NCBI RefSeq assembly: GCF_003721515.1
Contig: NZ_RJJD01000004.1
Location: 310,001-374,000, forward strand
DNA from: Rufibacter latericius
GTDB lineage: Bacteria; Bacteroidota; Bacteroidia; Cytophagales; Hymenobacteraceae
Direction: 5' to 3'
DNA: 64,000 nt
The notes under the pieces were generated by a model, which was not told the origin of the DNA, ran no database searches, and was given only the letters and a program-made list of their open reading frames with translations. Shown here piece after piece: positions 26,307 to 34,910 of this stretch (within the stretch, counting starts at the first letter, position 1; every line of letters starts with the position of its first letter). The position numbers were made by a program, and so were the translations under genes.

Positions 26307-27455
26307 ATGAGACCACTACTTTCACTGTTCGCTATTCTTTGTTTAAGCTTTGGTGCTTTCGCGCAGCGTTCCGGCAATTTCAACGGCCTGGAAATGAACC
26401 TGGGAAACCTTTACCGCACTTCCAACGCTGAGACCAGATCCATCAGCCCCGAGAATATCACTGGAGAGAAAGGGAAAGGCGGCATGACCCCTTTAGACAA
26501 AGGTGTGCATGGGCGCCAGGCCCGGGAGCTGGGCGTGGGCTGGAAAGTAAACCCCTTTGTCTGGATTGAGGGCGGCAAAACCATCACCTTAGCCGAGATT
26601 GACGGCTCCGGCGCCATTCAGCACATCTGGATGACCCCCACCGGCAACTGGCGTTACTCTATCTTGAGGATTTACTGGGACGATGAAAAAGAGCCTTCTA
26701 TTGAGGTGCCCGTGGGTGATTTCTTCGGGATGGGCTGGGGTGAGTACGCGCCGCTGAACTCCCTGGCGGTGACTGTGAACCCAGGCAGCGCCTTCAACTC
26801 ATATTGGGTCATGCCCTTCCGGAAGAAGTGCCGCATCACCATGGAAAACACCCACTCTGAGCGCATGAACCTGTTCTACCAGATAGATTACACCCTCACC
26901 GATATTCCCAGTGATGCCGCCTATTTCCACGCGCAGTTCCGGCGCAACAATCCAACCAAAGGCTCTTTGTACACCCTGGTGGATGGCATCAAGGGAAAAG
27001 GGCAGTACGTGGGCACCTACATGGCCTGGGGCGTTAACAATAACGGCTGGTGGGGCGAAGGCGAGATCAAATTCTACATGGACGGCGACAAGGACTTCCC
27101 TACCATCAACGGCACCGGGGCCGAGGATTATTTCTGCGGTTCCTACAACTTCGAGAACAAAAAGACGCGCCAGTATGAGCCGTATTCCACCGCCTACGCC
27201 GGACTGCACCAGGTCATCAGACCAGATGGGTTGTACAATGCCCAGCAACGGTTTGGCATGTACCGCTGGCATATTGTAGACCCCGTGCGGTTCAACAAAG
27301 ACCTGCGCATCACCATCCAGGACTTAGGCTGGCGCAGTGAGGATCGGTACTTGCCGCAGCAGTCAGACATCAGTTCGGTGGTGTATTGGTACCAAACCGA
27401 GCCACACGCCCCGTTCCCCAAACTTCCGTCTAAAAACGATCTGGAGGTGAATTAA
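26307..27455 (+). CDS. DUF2961 / GH172 family protein, secreted
   Basis: A 382-aa protein with a Sec signal peptide (MRPLLSLFAILCLSFGAFAQ). I start at the ATG at 26307, because the frame's first usable codon at 26304 is a TTG directly before it. The body matches DUF2961, now GH172: two jelly-roll-like halves with IDGSGAIQHIWMTPTG, WDDEKEPSIEVPVGDFFGMG, GTGAEDYF and the late GMYRWHIVDPVRF. Characterised GH172 members act on alpha-D-fructofuranosides or alpha-D-arabinofuranosides with conserved glutamates; the Glu in GTGAEDYF is a likely catalytic residue. In a locus otherwise suited to L-arabinan this is a notable member, since D-furanosides are a different stereochemical class. It may trim a side group or handle a distinct substrate. 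Confidence 0.9.
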   Translation: MRPLLSLFAILCLSFGAFAQRSGNFNGLEMNLGNLYRTSNAETRSISPENITGEKGKGGMTPLDKGVHGRQARELGVGWKVNPFVWIEGGKTITLAEIDGSGAIQHIWMTPTGNWRYSILRIYWDDEKEPSIEVPVGDFFGMGWGEYAPLNSLAVTVNPGSAFNSYWVMPFRKKCRITMENTHSERMNLFYQIDYTLTDIPSDAAYFHAQFRRNNPTKGSLYTLVDGIKGKGQYVGTYMAWGVNNNGWWGEGEIKFYMDGDKDFPTINGTGAEDYFCGSYNFENKKTRQYEPYSTAYAGLHQVIRPDGLYNAQQRFGMYRWHIVDPVRFNKDLRITIQDLGWRSEDRYLPQQSDISSVVYWYQTEPHAPFPKLPSKNDLEVN

Positions 27456-27515
27456 CCAAACCTGTTCCAGATCAGAGGGGGAGGCCATCTGTTTTCCCGC
27501 TCCTCCTACGTTCCC

Positions 27516-27551
27516 GTTTTGGCCTAGATTTTTGAAAAACAAGAGGAAAAC
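27516..27551. repeat. 36-bp palindromic element, copy g
   Basis: Starts GTTTTGGCCTAG, ends AAGAGGAAAAC; 60 bp after the GH172 stop. Confidence 0.7.
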
Positions 27552-27618
27552 GCCAAAGGCAAATTGCCCAGGCAGGAAGTTCAATACCACAGGTCTTTCC
27601 TGATGCACAGATTAAACC

Positions 27619-28803
27619 ATGAAAGAAACAGCTACGATCTCTATGAAACGAAATAGTCTTTACCTGCTGGTCCTGTTTTGCTGCCTGTTTACCCAAAGCT
27701 GCACCAGAACAGGAACAGAGTCGGCCTCGGGGAAGCCTAGGGAAGTTTGGTCTAAAAAGCAGGCCCACGCCTGGTATGACAAGCAAGGTTTCCTCATCGG
27801 GCCGAACTTCTCTCCCAGCACTGCTATAAACCAATTGGAGATGTGGCAGGCTGAAACATTTGACACCGCCACCATCAACCGGGAATTGGGCTGGGCGCAG
27901 GCCATCGGGATGAACACGGCGCGGGTGTACCTCCATGATTTATTGTATGTGCAGGATTCAACCGGGTTCCTGAACCGAATAGATACGTTCCTGAACATCG
28001 CTGCCCGGCATAACATCAAACCCATGCTGGTGATCTTTGACTCGGTCTGGGACCCACATCCTAAACTGGGGAAACAACGCGAGCCCCGGCCGCACGTGCA
28101 CAACTCTGGGTGGGTGCAGAGCCCGGGGTATGAGGCCCTGCAGGATTCCACCCAATATCCCCGGCTGGAAAGATACGTGAAAGGCGTGATCCGAAGGTTC
28201 GGGAAAGACCAGCGGGTGCTGGCCTGGGACATCTGGAACGAACCCTACAACATCAACGAGGGCGCAGCCTACGGCAAACAGGAGTTGCCCAACAAACTGA
28301 CCTATGTGTTGCCCTTGATCAAGAAAAGCTTTGTCTGGGCGCGGTCGGTGAACCCTGATCAGCCGGTGACGGCAGCAGTCTGGGCAGGCGACTGGTCTAC
28401 CCACGAAGGACTGAATCCTATCCAGAAGGTGATGATTGAGGAATCAGACATTATCACCTTCCATAACTATGACAACCCGCAGGAACTGGAGAAACGCATC
28501 AACTGGCTACAGCGCTACGGCAAACCCATGATCTGCACCGAGTACATGGCCCGGCCAAACGGAAGCACCTTCCAGAGCTCTCTGCCCATTGCCAAGAAAT
28601 ACAACGTAGGCATGATCAACTGGGGATTTGTCTCAGGGAAAACCCAAACCATTTACCCTTGGGATAGCTGGGAAAAGCAGTACACCGCAGAGCCCCCCGT
28701 CTGGTTCCATGACATTTTCAGGCCAGACGGCACACCTTACAACCAGGCTGAAGTAGATCTGATTAAAAGCATGACCAAGGAAAAGGCCACGGTAACGAAT
28801 TAA
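27619..28803 (+). CDS. Clan GH-A (GH5/cellulase-like) glycosidase lipoprotein
   Basis: A 394-aa TIM-barrel glycosidase. The N-terminus is hydrophobic with a probable lipid-modified Cys at 28 (LFTQSC; slightly atypical lipobox). An internal ATG at 27643 gives a more compact signal peptide and may be the true start. Clan A residues are visible: acid/base Glu208 in DIWNEPYN and nucleophile Glu308 in ICTEYMAR. The substrate is unclear: such proteins are often named cellulase-family or 1,4-beta-xylanase, but the family is poorly characterised. Within this arabinose/galactose locus an endo-acting enzyme on the backbone is a reasonable inference. Confidence 0.85.
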   Translation: MKETATISMKRNSLYLLVLFCCLFTQSCTRTGTESASGKPREVWSKKQAHAWYDKQGFLIGPNFSPSTAINQLEMWQAETFDTATINRELGWAQAIGMNTARVYLHDLLYVQDSTGFLNRIDTFLNIAARHNIKPMLVIFDSVWDPHPKLGKQREPRPHVHNSGWVQSPGYEALQDSTQYPRLERYVKGVIRRFGKDQRVLAWDIWNEPYNINEGAAYGKQELPNKLTYVLPLIKKSFVWARSVNPDQPVTAAVWAGDWSTHEGLNPIQKVMIEESDIITFHNYDNPQELEKRINWLQRYGKPMICTEYMARPNGSTFQSSLPIAKKYNVGMINWGFVSGKTQTIYPWDSWEKQYTAEPPVWFHDIFRPDGTPYNQAEVDLIKSMTKEKATVTN

Positions 28804-28822
28804 ATACAATTTTAGGGTTTCT

Positions 28823-28858
28823 GTTTTAGGACGGTTTTCTTTAAATCAGGCTCTAAAC
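28823..28858. repeat. 36-bp palindromic element, copy h
   Basis: Starts GTTTTAGGACGG, ends CAGGCTCTAAAC; 19 bp after the clan-A glycosidase stop. Confidence 0.8.
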
Positions 28859-28921
28859 AGAATCGCAATAACTCAACCCTCAAGTGTTCCCGACTCTTAG
28901 ATAGGTCGTTTTAACCGAAGA

Positions 28922-30013
28922 ATGAACCATTACCGAAGAAAAATAAGTGTTGTCGTAATTGCTCAGACTCTATGGCTGCTGGGGTGTAAATCCAGTGCCG
29001 TGTTGGAGGCTCCGGCAGATACCCAGGCCCGGAAAGCCGATGCCGTCCAGTACTTCACCAACCCCATCATGGACGGGGCCGATCCTTGGGTTCTGAAAAA
29101 AGACAGTGTGTATTATTCCTGCGCCTCCAATAACGGAAGCATCTACGTCTCGCAATCCAGGAAACTGACCAAGTTAGGTGAACGGGTGCCGGTCTGGAAA
29201 GCGCCTGCCACAGGGTGGAATGCCCACAATCTCTGGGCCCCCGAGATCCACTACCTGCAAGGCAAATGGTACATCTATTACGCCGCCGGCAAAAAGTCTG
29301 GTGGGCCGTTCATCCACCAGCGTTCCGGGGTACTGGAATCTACTACTGATAGCCCCTTTGGCCCCTACCAGGACAAAGGCATGCTGTACACCGGAGACAG
29401 CCTGCAGCATCCGGGAACTGGGAAGTGGGCCATTGATTTATCGCCGTTTTACTTAAACGGGCAGTTATACGCCGTGTGGTCGGGCTGGGAACAGAACGCC
29501 GCCACGGATCGGACGAAACAGCACCTCTACCTCGCTAAAATGACCAATCCCTGGACCATCGGCTCCAACCGGGTGAAGATTTCATCTCCCACCGAGGCTT
29601 GGGAAACGGGCGGAGAACTGGACCTGAACGAGGGACCTGAACTGCTGAAGAAAAACGAAAAAGCGTTCCTGATCTACTCCTGCCGCGAATCATGGCTGAA
29701 GGAATATCGGTTGGGCCAGTTGATGCTCTCAGATACATTGGCAGACCCCATGCAGGCCAGCAACTGGACTAAATCCAGCGGACCCGTTTTCCAGAGCACG
29801 GCAGACGTTTTGGGCGTGGGGCACTGCAGTTTCACCACCTCCCCGGATAACACCGAAGACTGGATTCTGTACCATGCAAAGAAATCGGCGAAGCCAGGCT
29901 GGCAGCGCGACATCCGGATGCAGAAATTCACCTGGACGACAGATGGATTTCCGATGTTCGGGGAGCCGGTCTCTTCGGGAGTGCCCATTCCGGTGCCTTC
30001 CGGTGAAAAATAA
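28922..30013 (+). CDS. GH43 family glycosidase lipoprotein, second copy
   Basis: A 363-aa lipoprotein (Cys22 in WLLGC) of the same type as the gene at 25051. The triad is Asp54 (DGADPWVL), Asp172 (WAIDLSPF) and Glu237 (NEGPELL). LWAPEIHYLQGKWYIYYAAG is conserved with its paralogue, as is the motif after the acid residue (FLIYSCRESW against FMVYSASGCW). The end of the catalytic domain (EDWILYHAK, MQKFTWTTDGFPMFGEP) is complete. Two close GH43 copies with different loops suggest complementary linkage specificities on one polymer. Confidence 0.9.
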   Translation: MNHYRRKISVVVIAQTLWLLGCKSSAVLEAPADTQARKADAVQYFTNPIMDGADPWVLKKDSVYYSCASNNGSIYVSQSRKLTKLGERVPVWKAPATGWNAHNLWAPEIHYLQGKWYIYYAAGKKSGGPFIHQRSGVLESTTDSPFGPYQDKGMLYTGDSLQHPGTGKWAIDLSPFYLNGQLYAVWSGWEQNAATDRTKQHLYLAKMTNPWTIGSNRVKISSPTEAWETGGELDLNEGPELLKKNEKAFLIYSCRESWLKEYRLGQLMLSDTLADPMQASNWTKSSGPVFQSTADVLGVGHCSFTTSPDNTEDWILYHAKKSAKPGWQRDIRMQKFTWTTDGFPMFGEPVSSGVPIPVPSGEK

Positions 30014-30086
30014 ACTGCCGGAAAAACGTACCTCTTTCCAAAACTTAGTAATGCACCTTTAACGCGAACGAACCTTGCTATATCCT

Positions 30087-31703
30087 ATGAAAAAATACCT
30101 TCTCTCGATCTCTGCGGTGGTGATGGGTCTTCTGACCTTCTCCTGCAATAAAAACCAGAGTGCTACCTCTCAGTCCCCGAGTTCTTCCCCATCTCCAGTG
30201 GCTTCTACCCAGGCGGTGACCTACAGCAACCCCGTACTGCCCGGCGACTACGCCGATCCATCGGTGGTGCGGGTGGGCGATGATTACTGGGCCACGGCCA
30301 CTTCCTCGGAGTGGGCGCCCTTGTACCCCATCCTGCACTCCAAAAACCTGGTAGACTGGGAGACCGTGGGCCACGTCTTCCCAGACAAACTCCCCGGTTG
30401 GGCCGAGGCGCACTTCTGGGCCCCCGAGATCACTTATGACAATGGCAAGTACTACATCTACTATACCGCCAAAAAGAAAGGCGGGAACCTTTGCGTAGGC
30501 GTGGCCAGCGCCACCAAAGCCACTGGCCCCTACACCGATCTGGGCCCCTTGGTGTGCCAGGAAGTGGGTTCTATTGACGGCTTCCCCATCAGGGATGAAA
30601 AAGGCGAATTGTACCTTATCTGGAAAGAAGACGGCAACAGCGTGGGCAAACCCACTCCGCTCTGGGGCCAGCGCATGAACGAGGAACGGACTGCCCTTAC
30701 CGGCGAAAAGTTTGAGTTGTTCCGGAATGAGAAAGGCACCTGGGAAGGCGGTCTGGTGGAAGGCCCGGCCTTGATCAAACGCAACGGCTACTACTATATG
30801 TTTTACGCAGGGGATGCCTGTTGCGGCCGCGCCTGCACTTACGGCGTGGGCGTGGCCCGGGCGAAGGATTTAAGGGGCCCTTGGGAAAAATACGCCGGAA
30901 ACCCCATCATGAAGAAAAACGAAAAATGGACCTGCCCCGGCCACGGCACCGTGGTCTCTGACGAAAAAGGCCGCGACTACTTTTTGTACCACGCCTACAG
31001 CGCTAACAACACCGTGTACCCTGGTAGGCAAGGATTGCTGGATGAAATCACCTGGGGTGGTGACGGCTGGCCGAAGTTTGAGAACAGTTCTCCTTCGTTA
31101 ACCGCTGTGGCCCCTTATAACACCAATGCCCAAGATGAACTGAACATTCAGGACGAGTTCACGGCCACCAAACTGGCTCCGTCTTGGCAGTGGTTTGTGG
31201 AGCAGACTCCTAAATACAGCGTGCAGACAAGCCAGGGCGGAAGGCTGCTGTTGCAGGCCTCGCCTGACAAAGTAGGCAGCGTGTTAAGCAAACGCACCGT
31301 AGAGGGAGATTACACGGCCACCGCCGCTATCAACCAGCGTCAATTAACCAAAGGAGTAGCCGCCGGATTGGCAGCCTTGGGAGATCCGCAGAACGCCATA
31401 GGGGTATCGGTGCAGAACGGGGAGATCTCGCTGTGGACGGTGAAAGAAAACAAAGAAACGGTGCACGCGAAGGTGCCTGCGCCCGCTTCTGACTTGATCC
31501 AGTTCAGACTCACCGCCGCCAAAGGCGACCAACTGCAGTTTGCCTGGAGCACCGACGGCACCTCCTGGAATGCCCTGAACGAAGGCAAACCCATCAACGG
31601 CGATTTCCTTCCTCCTTGGGACCGTGGGGTACGAATTGGGCTTACCGCTAAAGGACCAGCCGGTGCGACTGCCGCCTATGAATGGTACCGCTTGGTGCAT
31701 TGA
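30087..31703 (+). CDS. GH43 family beta-xylosidase/arabinofuranosidase-type lipoprotein with C-terminal beta-sandwich
   Basis: A two-domain GH43 enzyme, 538 aa from the ATG at 30087; the upstream TTG at 30075 adds four residues that do not fit a signal peptide. Lipobox TFSC. Counting from 30075, the catalytic residues are Asp61 (YADPSVV), Asp168 (GSIDGFP) and Glu229 (LVEGPAL). GDACCGRACTYGVGVARA near 265 is characteristic of a longer-loop subgroup. The C-terminal ~190 residues (QDEFTATKLAPSWQWFVEQTP to YEWYRLVH) form a concanavalin-like sandwich as in GH43 beta-xylosidases, which usually shapes the active site for exo action. It is the last gene of the PUL; a perfect 36-bp-family hairpin follows 48 bp later. 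Confidence 0.92.
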   Translation: MKKYLLSISAVVMGLLTFSCNKNQSATSQSPSSSPSPVASTQAVTYSNPVLPGDYADPSVVRVGDDYWATATSSEWAPLYPILHSKNLVDWETVGHVFPDKLPGWAEAHFWAPEITYDNGKYYIYYTAKKKGGNLCVGVASATKATGPYTDLGPLVCQEVGSIDGFPIRDEKGELYLIWKEDGNSVGKPTPLWGQRMNEERTALTGEKFELFRNEKGTWEGGLVEGPALIKRNGYYYMFYAGDACCGRACTYGVGVARAKDLRGPWEKYAGNPIMKKNEKWTCPGHGTVVSDEKGRDYFLYHAYSANNTVYPGRQGLLDEITWGGDGWPKFENSSPSLTAVAPYNTNAQDELNIQDEFTATKLAPSWQWFVEQTPKYSVQTSQGGRLLLQASPDKVGSVLSKRTVEGDYTATAAINQRQLTKGVAAGLAALGDPQNAIGVSVQNGEISLWTVKENKETVHAKVPAPASDLIQFRLTAAKGDQLQFAWSTDGTSWNALNEGKPINGDFLPPWDRGVRIGLTAKGPAGATAAYEWYRLVH

Positions 31704-31750
31704 GTAATGGTTTGCCGAAGGAATCTCAACTAGCTCCTGATTTTCTTATT

Positions 31751-31796
31751 AGGGTGTTTAGGGCCTGTTTTTACAAAAACAGGCCCTAAACACCCT
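31751..31796. repeat. 36-bp palindromic element, copy i: perfect 22-bp stem closing the PUL
   Basis: The 36-bp core (31756-31791) starts GTTTAGGGCCTG and ends CAGGCCCTAAAC. Five flanking bases on each side extend it to a 22-bp perfect stem with a 2-nt centre, followed by a pyrimidine-rich run. It very likely terminates the PUL transcript. Confidence 0.9.
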
Positions 31797-31900
31797 TTCT
31801 TTTCCCCAAGTAAGTTGGTCAGCTTAGCCTCCTAAGTTCTGAATGGGCTGGCAGAAGTAGGGGCAATCCCAAAGTTTGGCTCACCCATGCCCCATCTTCT

Positions 31901-31936
31901 GTTTTAAGGCCGTTTTATGGAAATTGGGCCCGAAGC
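31901..31936. repeat. 36-bp palindromic element, copy j
   Basis: Starts GTTTTAAGGCCG, ends GGGCCCGAAGC; the second copy in the 338-bp spacer after the PUL. GTAGGGGCAATCCC at 31857-31870 just before it is identical to 11193-11206. No gene is seen in this spacer. Confidence 0.7.
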
Positions 31937-32041
31937 GGTTTTCCTTTCCGTAACTATTTCTCTGAAAGAGAACGAGGTAAGAGCAACCAAAAGCTTGGTT
32001 CAGGGTACTACCTAACATTGACGTCTCTTACTTACCTGAGC

Positions 32042-32515
32042 ATGGATAAGGATATTAAACTGGCCGAGGACTTTTATGAGTTCCAGCGGAAAGAGTGGCT
32101 GGTGTCCCGCATATTCTGGATTGCCATGGGCTTTGTGCTGGCGGCGGCTACGCTGGGGCTTTTCGGGAAGGGCGTGCTCAGTGATAGGACGGTAACTGCC
32201 CAAGGAATCCGGTTTGAGTTTAACAAATTCATGCGGGTGGAGAAACCCACTGAACTCCGGATTCATGTAGCCTCGGGCGGCAAGAATGTACAGGTGAGTT
32301 TCAACAATGACTACATCAGGAAAGTAAAGATCGACCAGATTATCCCGGAGCCTGTCTCGGTGGAGGTAAAAGACCATCGGCTCATTTACACCTTCAGCTC
32401 CGTGCAGAACGGGTTTGTGACCTTTTTCCTGGTGCCGTATAAAATAGGCAGCCAGCCGCTGGAAGTCACCGTGGGCGATGCCCGGATGGGCGTTGACCAA
32501 TTCGTCTATTTCTAA
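32042..32515 (+). CDS. Small membrane-anchored protein of unknown function, 157 aa
   Basis: The start is taken at the ATG at 32042 (MDKDIKLAEDF); a TTG at 32018 would add eight residues. One transmembrane helix is visible at ~25-45 (FWIAMGFVLAAATLGLFG), and the remaining ~110 residues are a beta-rich domain facing outside the cytoplasm. It lies 21 bp before a DUF421 gene on the same strand, so the two probably form a pair. I do not recognise the family and assign no function. Confidence 0.8.
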   Translation: MDKDIKLAEDFYEFQRKEWLVSRIFWIAMGFVLAAATLGLFGKGVLSDRTVTAQGIRFEFNKFMRVEKPTELRIHVASGGKNVQVSFNNDYIRKVKIDQIIPEPVSVEVKDHRLIYTFSSVQNGFVTFFLVPYKIGSQPLEVTVGDARMGVDQFVYF

Positions 32516-32536
32516 CGTTCAAACCAATCTGCCGCT

Positions 32537-33025
32537 ATGGAATCAATCGTTTTACGGGCCCTTGTCGTGTACATTCTGGTATTCATCATTCTGCGCATGG
32601 CCGGCAAGCGGACCTTGGGCGAAATGACCGCTTTTGACCTGGTTCTGCTTTTGATTATCAGCGAGGCCGTGCAGAATGCCCTAGTAGATGACGACAAATC
32701 CATCACGGGTAGTATGCTGGTGATCCTGACCATGGTGTTCGCCGATATCATGGTCTCGCTGGCCACCAACAGGTTCCGGTTTCTGGACAGTGTCATCAAT
32801 GGGATTCCGCTCATTATCCTGGAAAACGGAAAGCCGCTGCTGGACCGCATGAACAAGGCCCGGCTGCAGGAAGACGACATTCTGGAAGCCGCCCGCAAAA
32901 CGCAAGGCCTAGAGAACATGGATCAGATAAAGTACGCTGTGCTGGAAAAAGACGGTTCCATCAGCATCATCCCGTTTCACCTGAATGAAAACGGCATCAA
33001 GCCCGATATTATCAAAGAGTCTTAG
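32537..33025 (+). CDS. DUF421 (YetF-type) membrane protein
   Basis: A 162-aa protein with three predicted N-terminal membrane helices (IVLRALVVYILVFIILRMAG and onward) and a small cytoplasmic domain. The DUF421 hallmarks KRTLGEMTAFDLVLLLIISEAVQNAL and PLIILENGKPL are present. The function of the family is not established; members are linked to stress and spore-envelope roles elsewhere. Its partner upstream is the 157-aa membrane protein. Transcription ends at the hairpin between it and the convergent RDD gene. Confidence 0.9.
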   Translation: MESIVLRALVVYILVFIILRMAGKRTLGEMTAFDLVLLLIISEAVQNALVDDDKSITGSMLVILTMVFADIMVSLATNRFRFLDSVINGIPLIILENGKPLLDRMNKARLQEDDILEAARKTQGLENMDQIKYAVLEKDGSISIIPFHLNENGIKPDIIKES

Positions 33026-33061
33026 CGGAAAAGGCTAAGCTGCCAAATCGATTCTAAAAGG

Positions 33062-33115
33062 ACGAGCGGCGTTTCGGGCTTGTTTTCTCAGAAACAGGCC
33101 CGAAACACCGCTCGT
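33062..33115. repeat. 36-bp palindromic element, copy k: bidirectional terminator between convergent genes
   Basis: The core (33071-33106) starts GTTTCGGGCTTG and ends CAGGCCCGAAAC. Flanking ACGAGCGG/CCGCTCGT arms extend it with one mismatch. It separates DUF421 (+) and RDD (-), serving both. Confidence 0.85.
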
Positions 33116-33146
33116 TTTATCTTATGGGGTGAACGGCTGGGAATGT

Positions 33147-33878
33147 TTATGCCTCCAGGTTGGCCGTGAGATGGTGGTAGTCTTTGATGACGGTTTTCAG
33201 GAACTCGCGGTCAGTGAGGTTGGGTTGCACGCCCATGACTTCTTTGGCGCGGGTTGCGATGCGGGAGAGGAGTTCCTCGTTTCGGTGCTCAATGGCTTTG
33301 GCCAGCAGCTTCCTGATCAAGGCCATGTCTTTGTCTGAGAGCACGGCTGCCTCAGGGAAAACCACCTGGTAATTTTCTTCCAGTTGCACCTGGAACGGGT
33401 TCCGTTTTCTGATGGCCGTGGTTTTGATGACGCTGGTGCCCGCCGCCAGATCGCCCAGGCGCTGGCCTTTGCCGGTGATCACGATGGTGCAGATGGCCAC
33501 AATGCCGTAGAACCAGATGTCCAGCGTCCGGAAAACCCAGCGCAGCAGGTAATCTCCCACGCCCGGCGTCTGTCCGTTCAACTTGATCACTTTGATGTCT
33601 TTGGCGCGTTTGCCCAGGCTTTGCCCGTTCATGAAAATCTCGCAGAGCAGGTGGTAGAACGTGAACGGAAGCATGGCAACCACCACTACCACCACTATGG
33701 CTGCGGTAGAAGGTTGGCCGCCCTGGGCCGCCAGAAAGAAAAAGACCAAGGCGCAGATGGTCATCCACCCGAAACCAACCACGCAGTCAATCAAATACGC
33801 CAGAATTCTGTCTCCCACGCTGGCAATCTCATACTCAACCTCCACGTTCTGGGTGGTCCTGATCTTAAGGGTCTCCAT
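33147..33878 (-). CDS. RDD family membrane protein
   Basis: A 243-aa membrane protein. The RDD signature occurs at the first helix (GDRILAYLIDCVVGFGWM) with further helices at ~38-75 and ~115-135, and the family motif MNGQSLGKRAKDIKVIKLNG near 90. The C-terminal ~80 residues are charged and cytoplasmic. RDD proteins are membrane transport-like proteins of uncertain role. It is divergent from the SpoIIM-like gene, and this RDD/SpoIIM/DUF4129/DUF4350/MoxR/DUF58 neighbourhood recurs across Bacteroidota. Confidence 0.92.
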   Translation of the reverse strand: METLKIRTTQNVEVEYEIASVGDRILAYLIDCVVGFGWMTICALVFFFLAAQGGQPSTAAIVVVVVVAMLPFTFYHLLCEIFMNGQSLGKRAKDIKVIKLNGQTPGVGDYLLRWVFRTLDIWFYGIVAICTIVITGKGQRLGDLAAGTSVIKTTAIRKRNPFQVQLEENYQVVFPEAAVLSDKDMALIRKLLAKAIEHRNEELLSRIATRAKEVMGVQPNLTDREFLKTVIKDYHHLTANLEA

Positions 33879-33917
33879 TTACTTACGCCACTGCTTTAAT
33901 AAATAGCCTAAGTTAGA

Positions 33918-33925
33918 TATATTTG
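33918..33925 (+). promoter_or_regulatory. Promoter -7 box for the SpoIIM-DUF58 operon
   Basis: TATATTTG, a perfect TAnnTTTG match, 22 bp before the ATG at 33948. The -33 region is only weakly TTTG-like (TTTA near 33894). Confidence 0.6.
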
Positions 33926-33947
33926 GAAGGAAACAAAAGGACAGGGC

Positions 33948-34910
33948 ATGCGCGAGGCCGCTTTCATCAAACAGAATTCAGCAAAATGGAAACGGTATGC
34001 CTCAGAGCCTACGGCCAACCCAGATGAGTTGGCCGATCGGTTCATTGAACTCACCGATGATCTTTCCTTCGCCCGCACTTTCTACCCAGACTCAGACAAC
34101 ACCCAATACCTGAACAGCCTCACCGGCAAGGTGCACCAATCCATCTATCGGAACAAAAAGGAAAAGAGTAATCGCTTTGTTCTGTTCTGGAAACAGGAGT
34201 TGCCCCTGCTGATGGGGCAGTACCACCGGCAGTTGTTCTATGCGTTCCTCATCTTTGCGGCGGCTTGTTTCATTGGGGCGCTTTCCGCCGCCTATGATGA
34301 TACCTTCGTGCGCCTCATCCTGGGCGACCAATACGTGAACCAGACCCTGGCCAACATTAAAAAGGGTGATCCCATGGCCGTCTACAAGAAGACCGATGAA
34401 GCCAGCATGTTCCTGCTCATCACCTACAACAACATCAAGGTGGCGTTCACCGCCTTTGTCATGGGGGCTTTGCTTTCGGTGGGTACTTTCTGGATTCTGC
34501 TCCAAAACGGCATCATGCTGGGTGCCTTCCAGTACTTTTTCTACAAACAGGGCCTGCTGCTCAGCTCGGTGCTCACCATCTGGATTCACGGCACGTTGGA
34601 GATTTCGGCCATTATCATTGCGGGTTGCGCGGGGTTTGTCATGGGCAACAGCCTGCTTTTTCCGGGTACGTTTTCCCGCATGGAGTCTTTCCGGCGCGGA
34701 GCCAAAGACGGCCTGAAGATAGTGGTAGGGCTGGTGCCCATTTTCATCATGGCCGGTTTCCTGGAAGGCTTTGTGACCCGCCACACCGACATGCCGCTGT
34801 TCGCCAGCCTGCTCATCATCGGGGGCTCGGCGGCGTTGATCGTGTTTTACTTCTTGTTATATCCTTATTGGCTCAAAGCCAGACTTTCAGATGAAAGATC
34901 CCTTGATTGA
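33948..34910 (+). CDS. Stage II sporulation protein M-like (SpoIIM/DUF95) membrane protein
   Basis: A 320-aa protein with a cytoplasmic N-terminal ~95 residues (MREAAFIKQNSAKWKRYASE) and about five membrane helices. GALLSVGTFWILLQNGIMLGAFQYFFYKQG and IWIHGTLEISAIIIAGCAGFVMG are typical of the SpoIIM/DUF95 group. Bacteroidota do not sporulate; family members there always travel with MoxR/DUF58 genes. First gene of a tightly packed operon: its stop overlaps the next start by 20 bp. Confidence 0.92.
   Translation: MREAAFIKQNSAKWKRYASEPTANPDELADRFIELTDDLSFARTFYPDSDNTQYLNSLTGKVHQSIYRNKKEKSNRFVLFWKQELPLLMGQYHRQLFYAFLIFAAACFIGALSAAYDDTFVRLILGDQYVNQTLANIKKGDPMAVYKKTDEASMFLLITYNNIKVAFTAFVMGALLSVGTFWILLQNGIMLGAFQYFFYKQGLLLSSVLTIWIHGTLEISAIIIAGCAGFVMGNSLLFPGTFSRMESFRRGAKDGLKIVVGLVPIFIMAGFLEGFVTRHTDMPLFASLLIIGGSAALIVFYFLLYPYWLKARLSDERSLD

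Noticed and set aside
32012-32500. 162-aa frame antisense to the 157-aa membrane protein
   Set aside because: The plus-strand protein has a clear transmembrane helix and an operon partner (DUF421).
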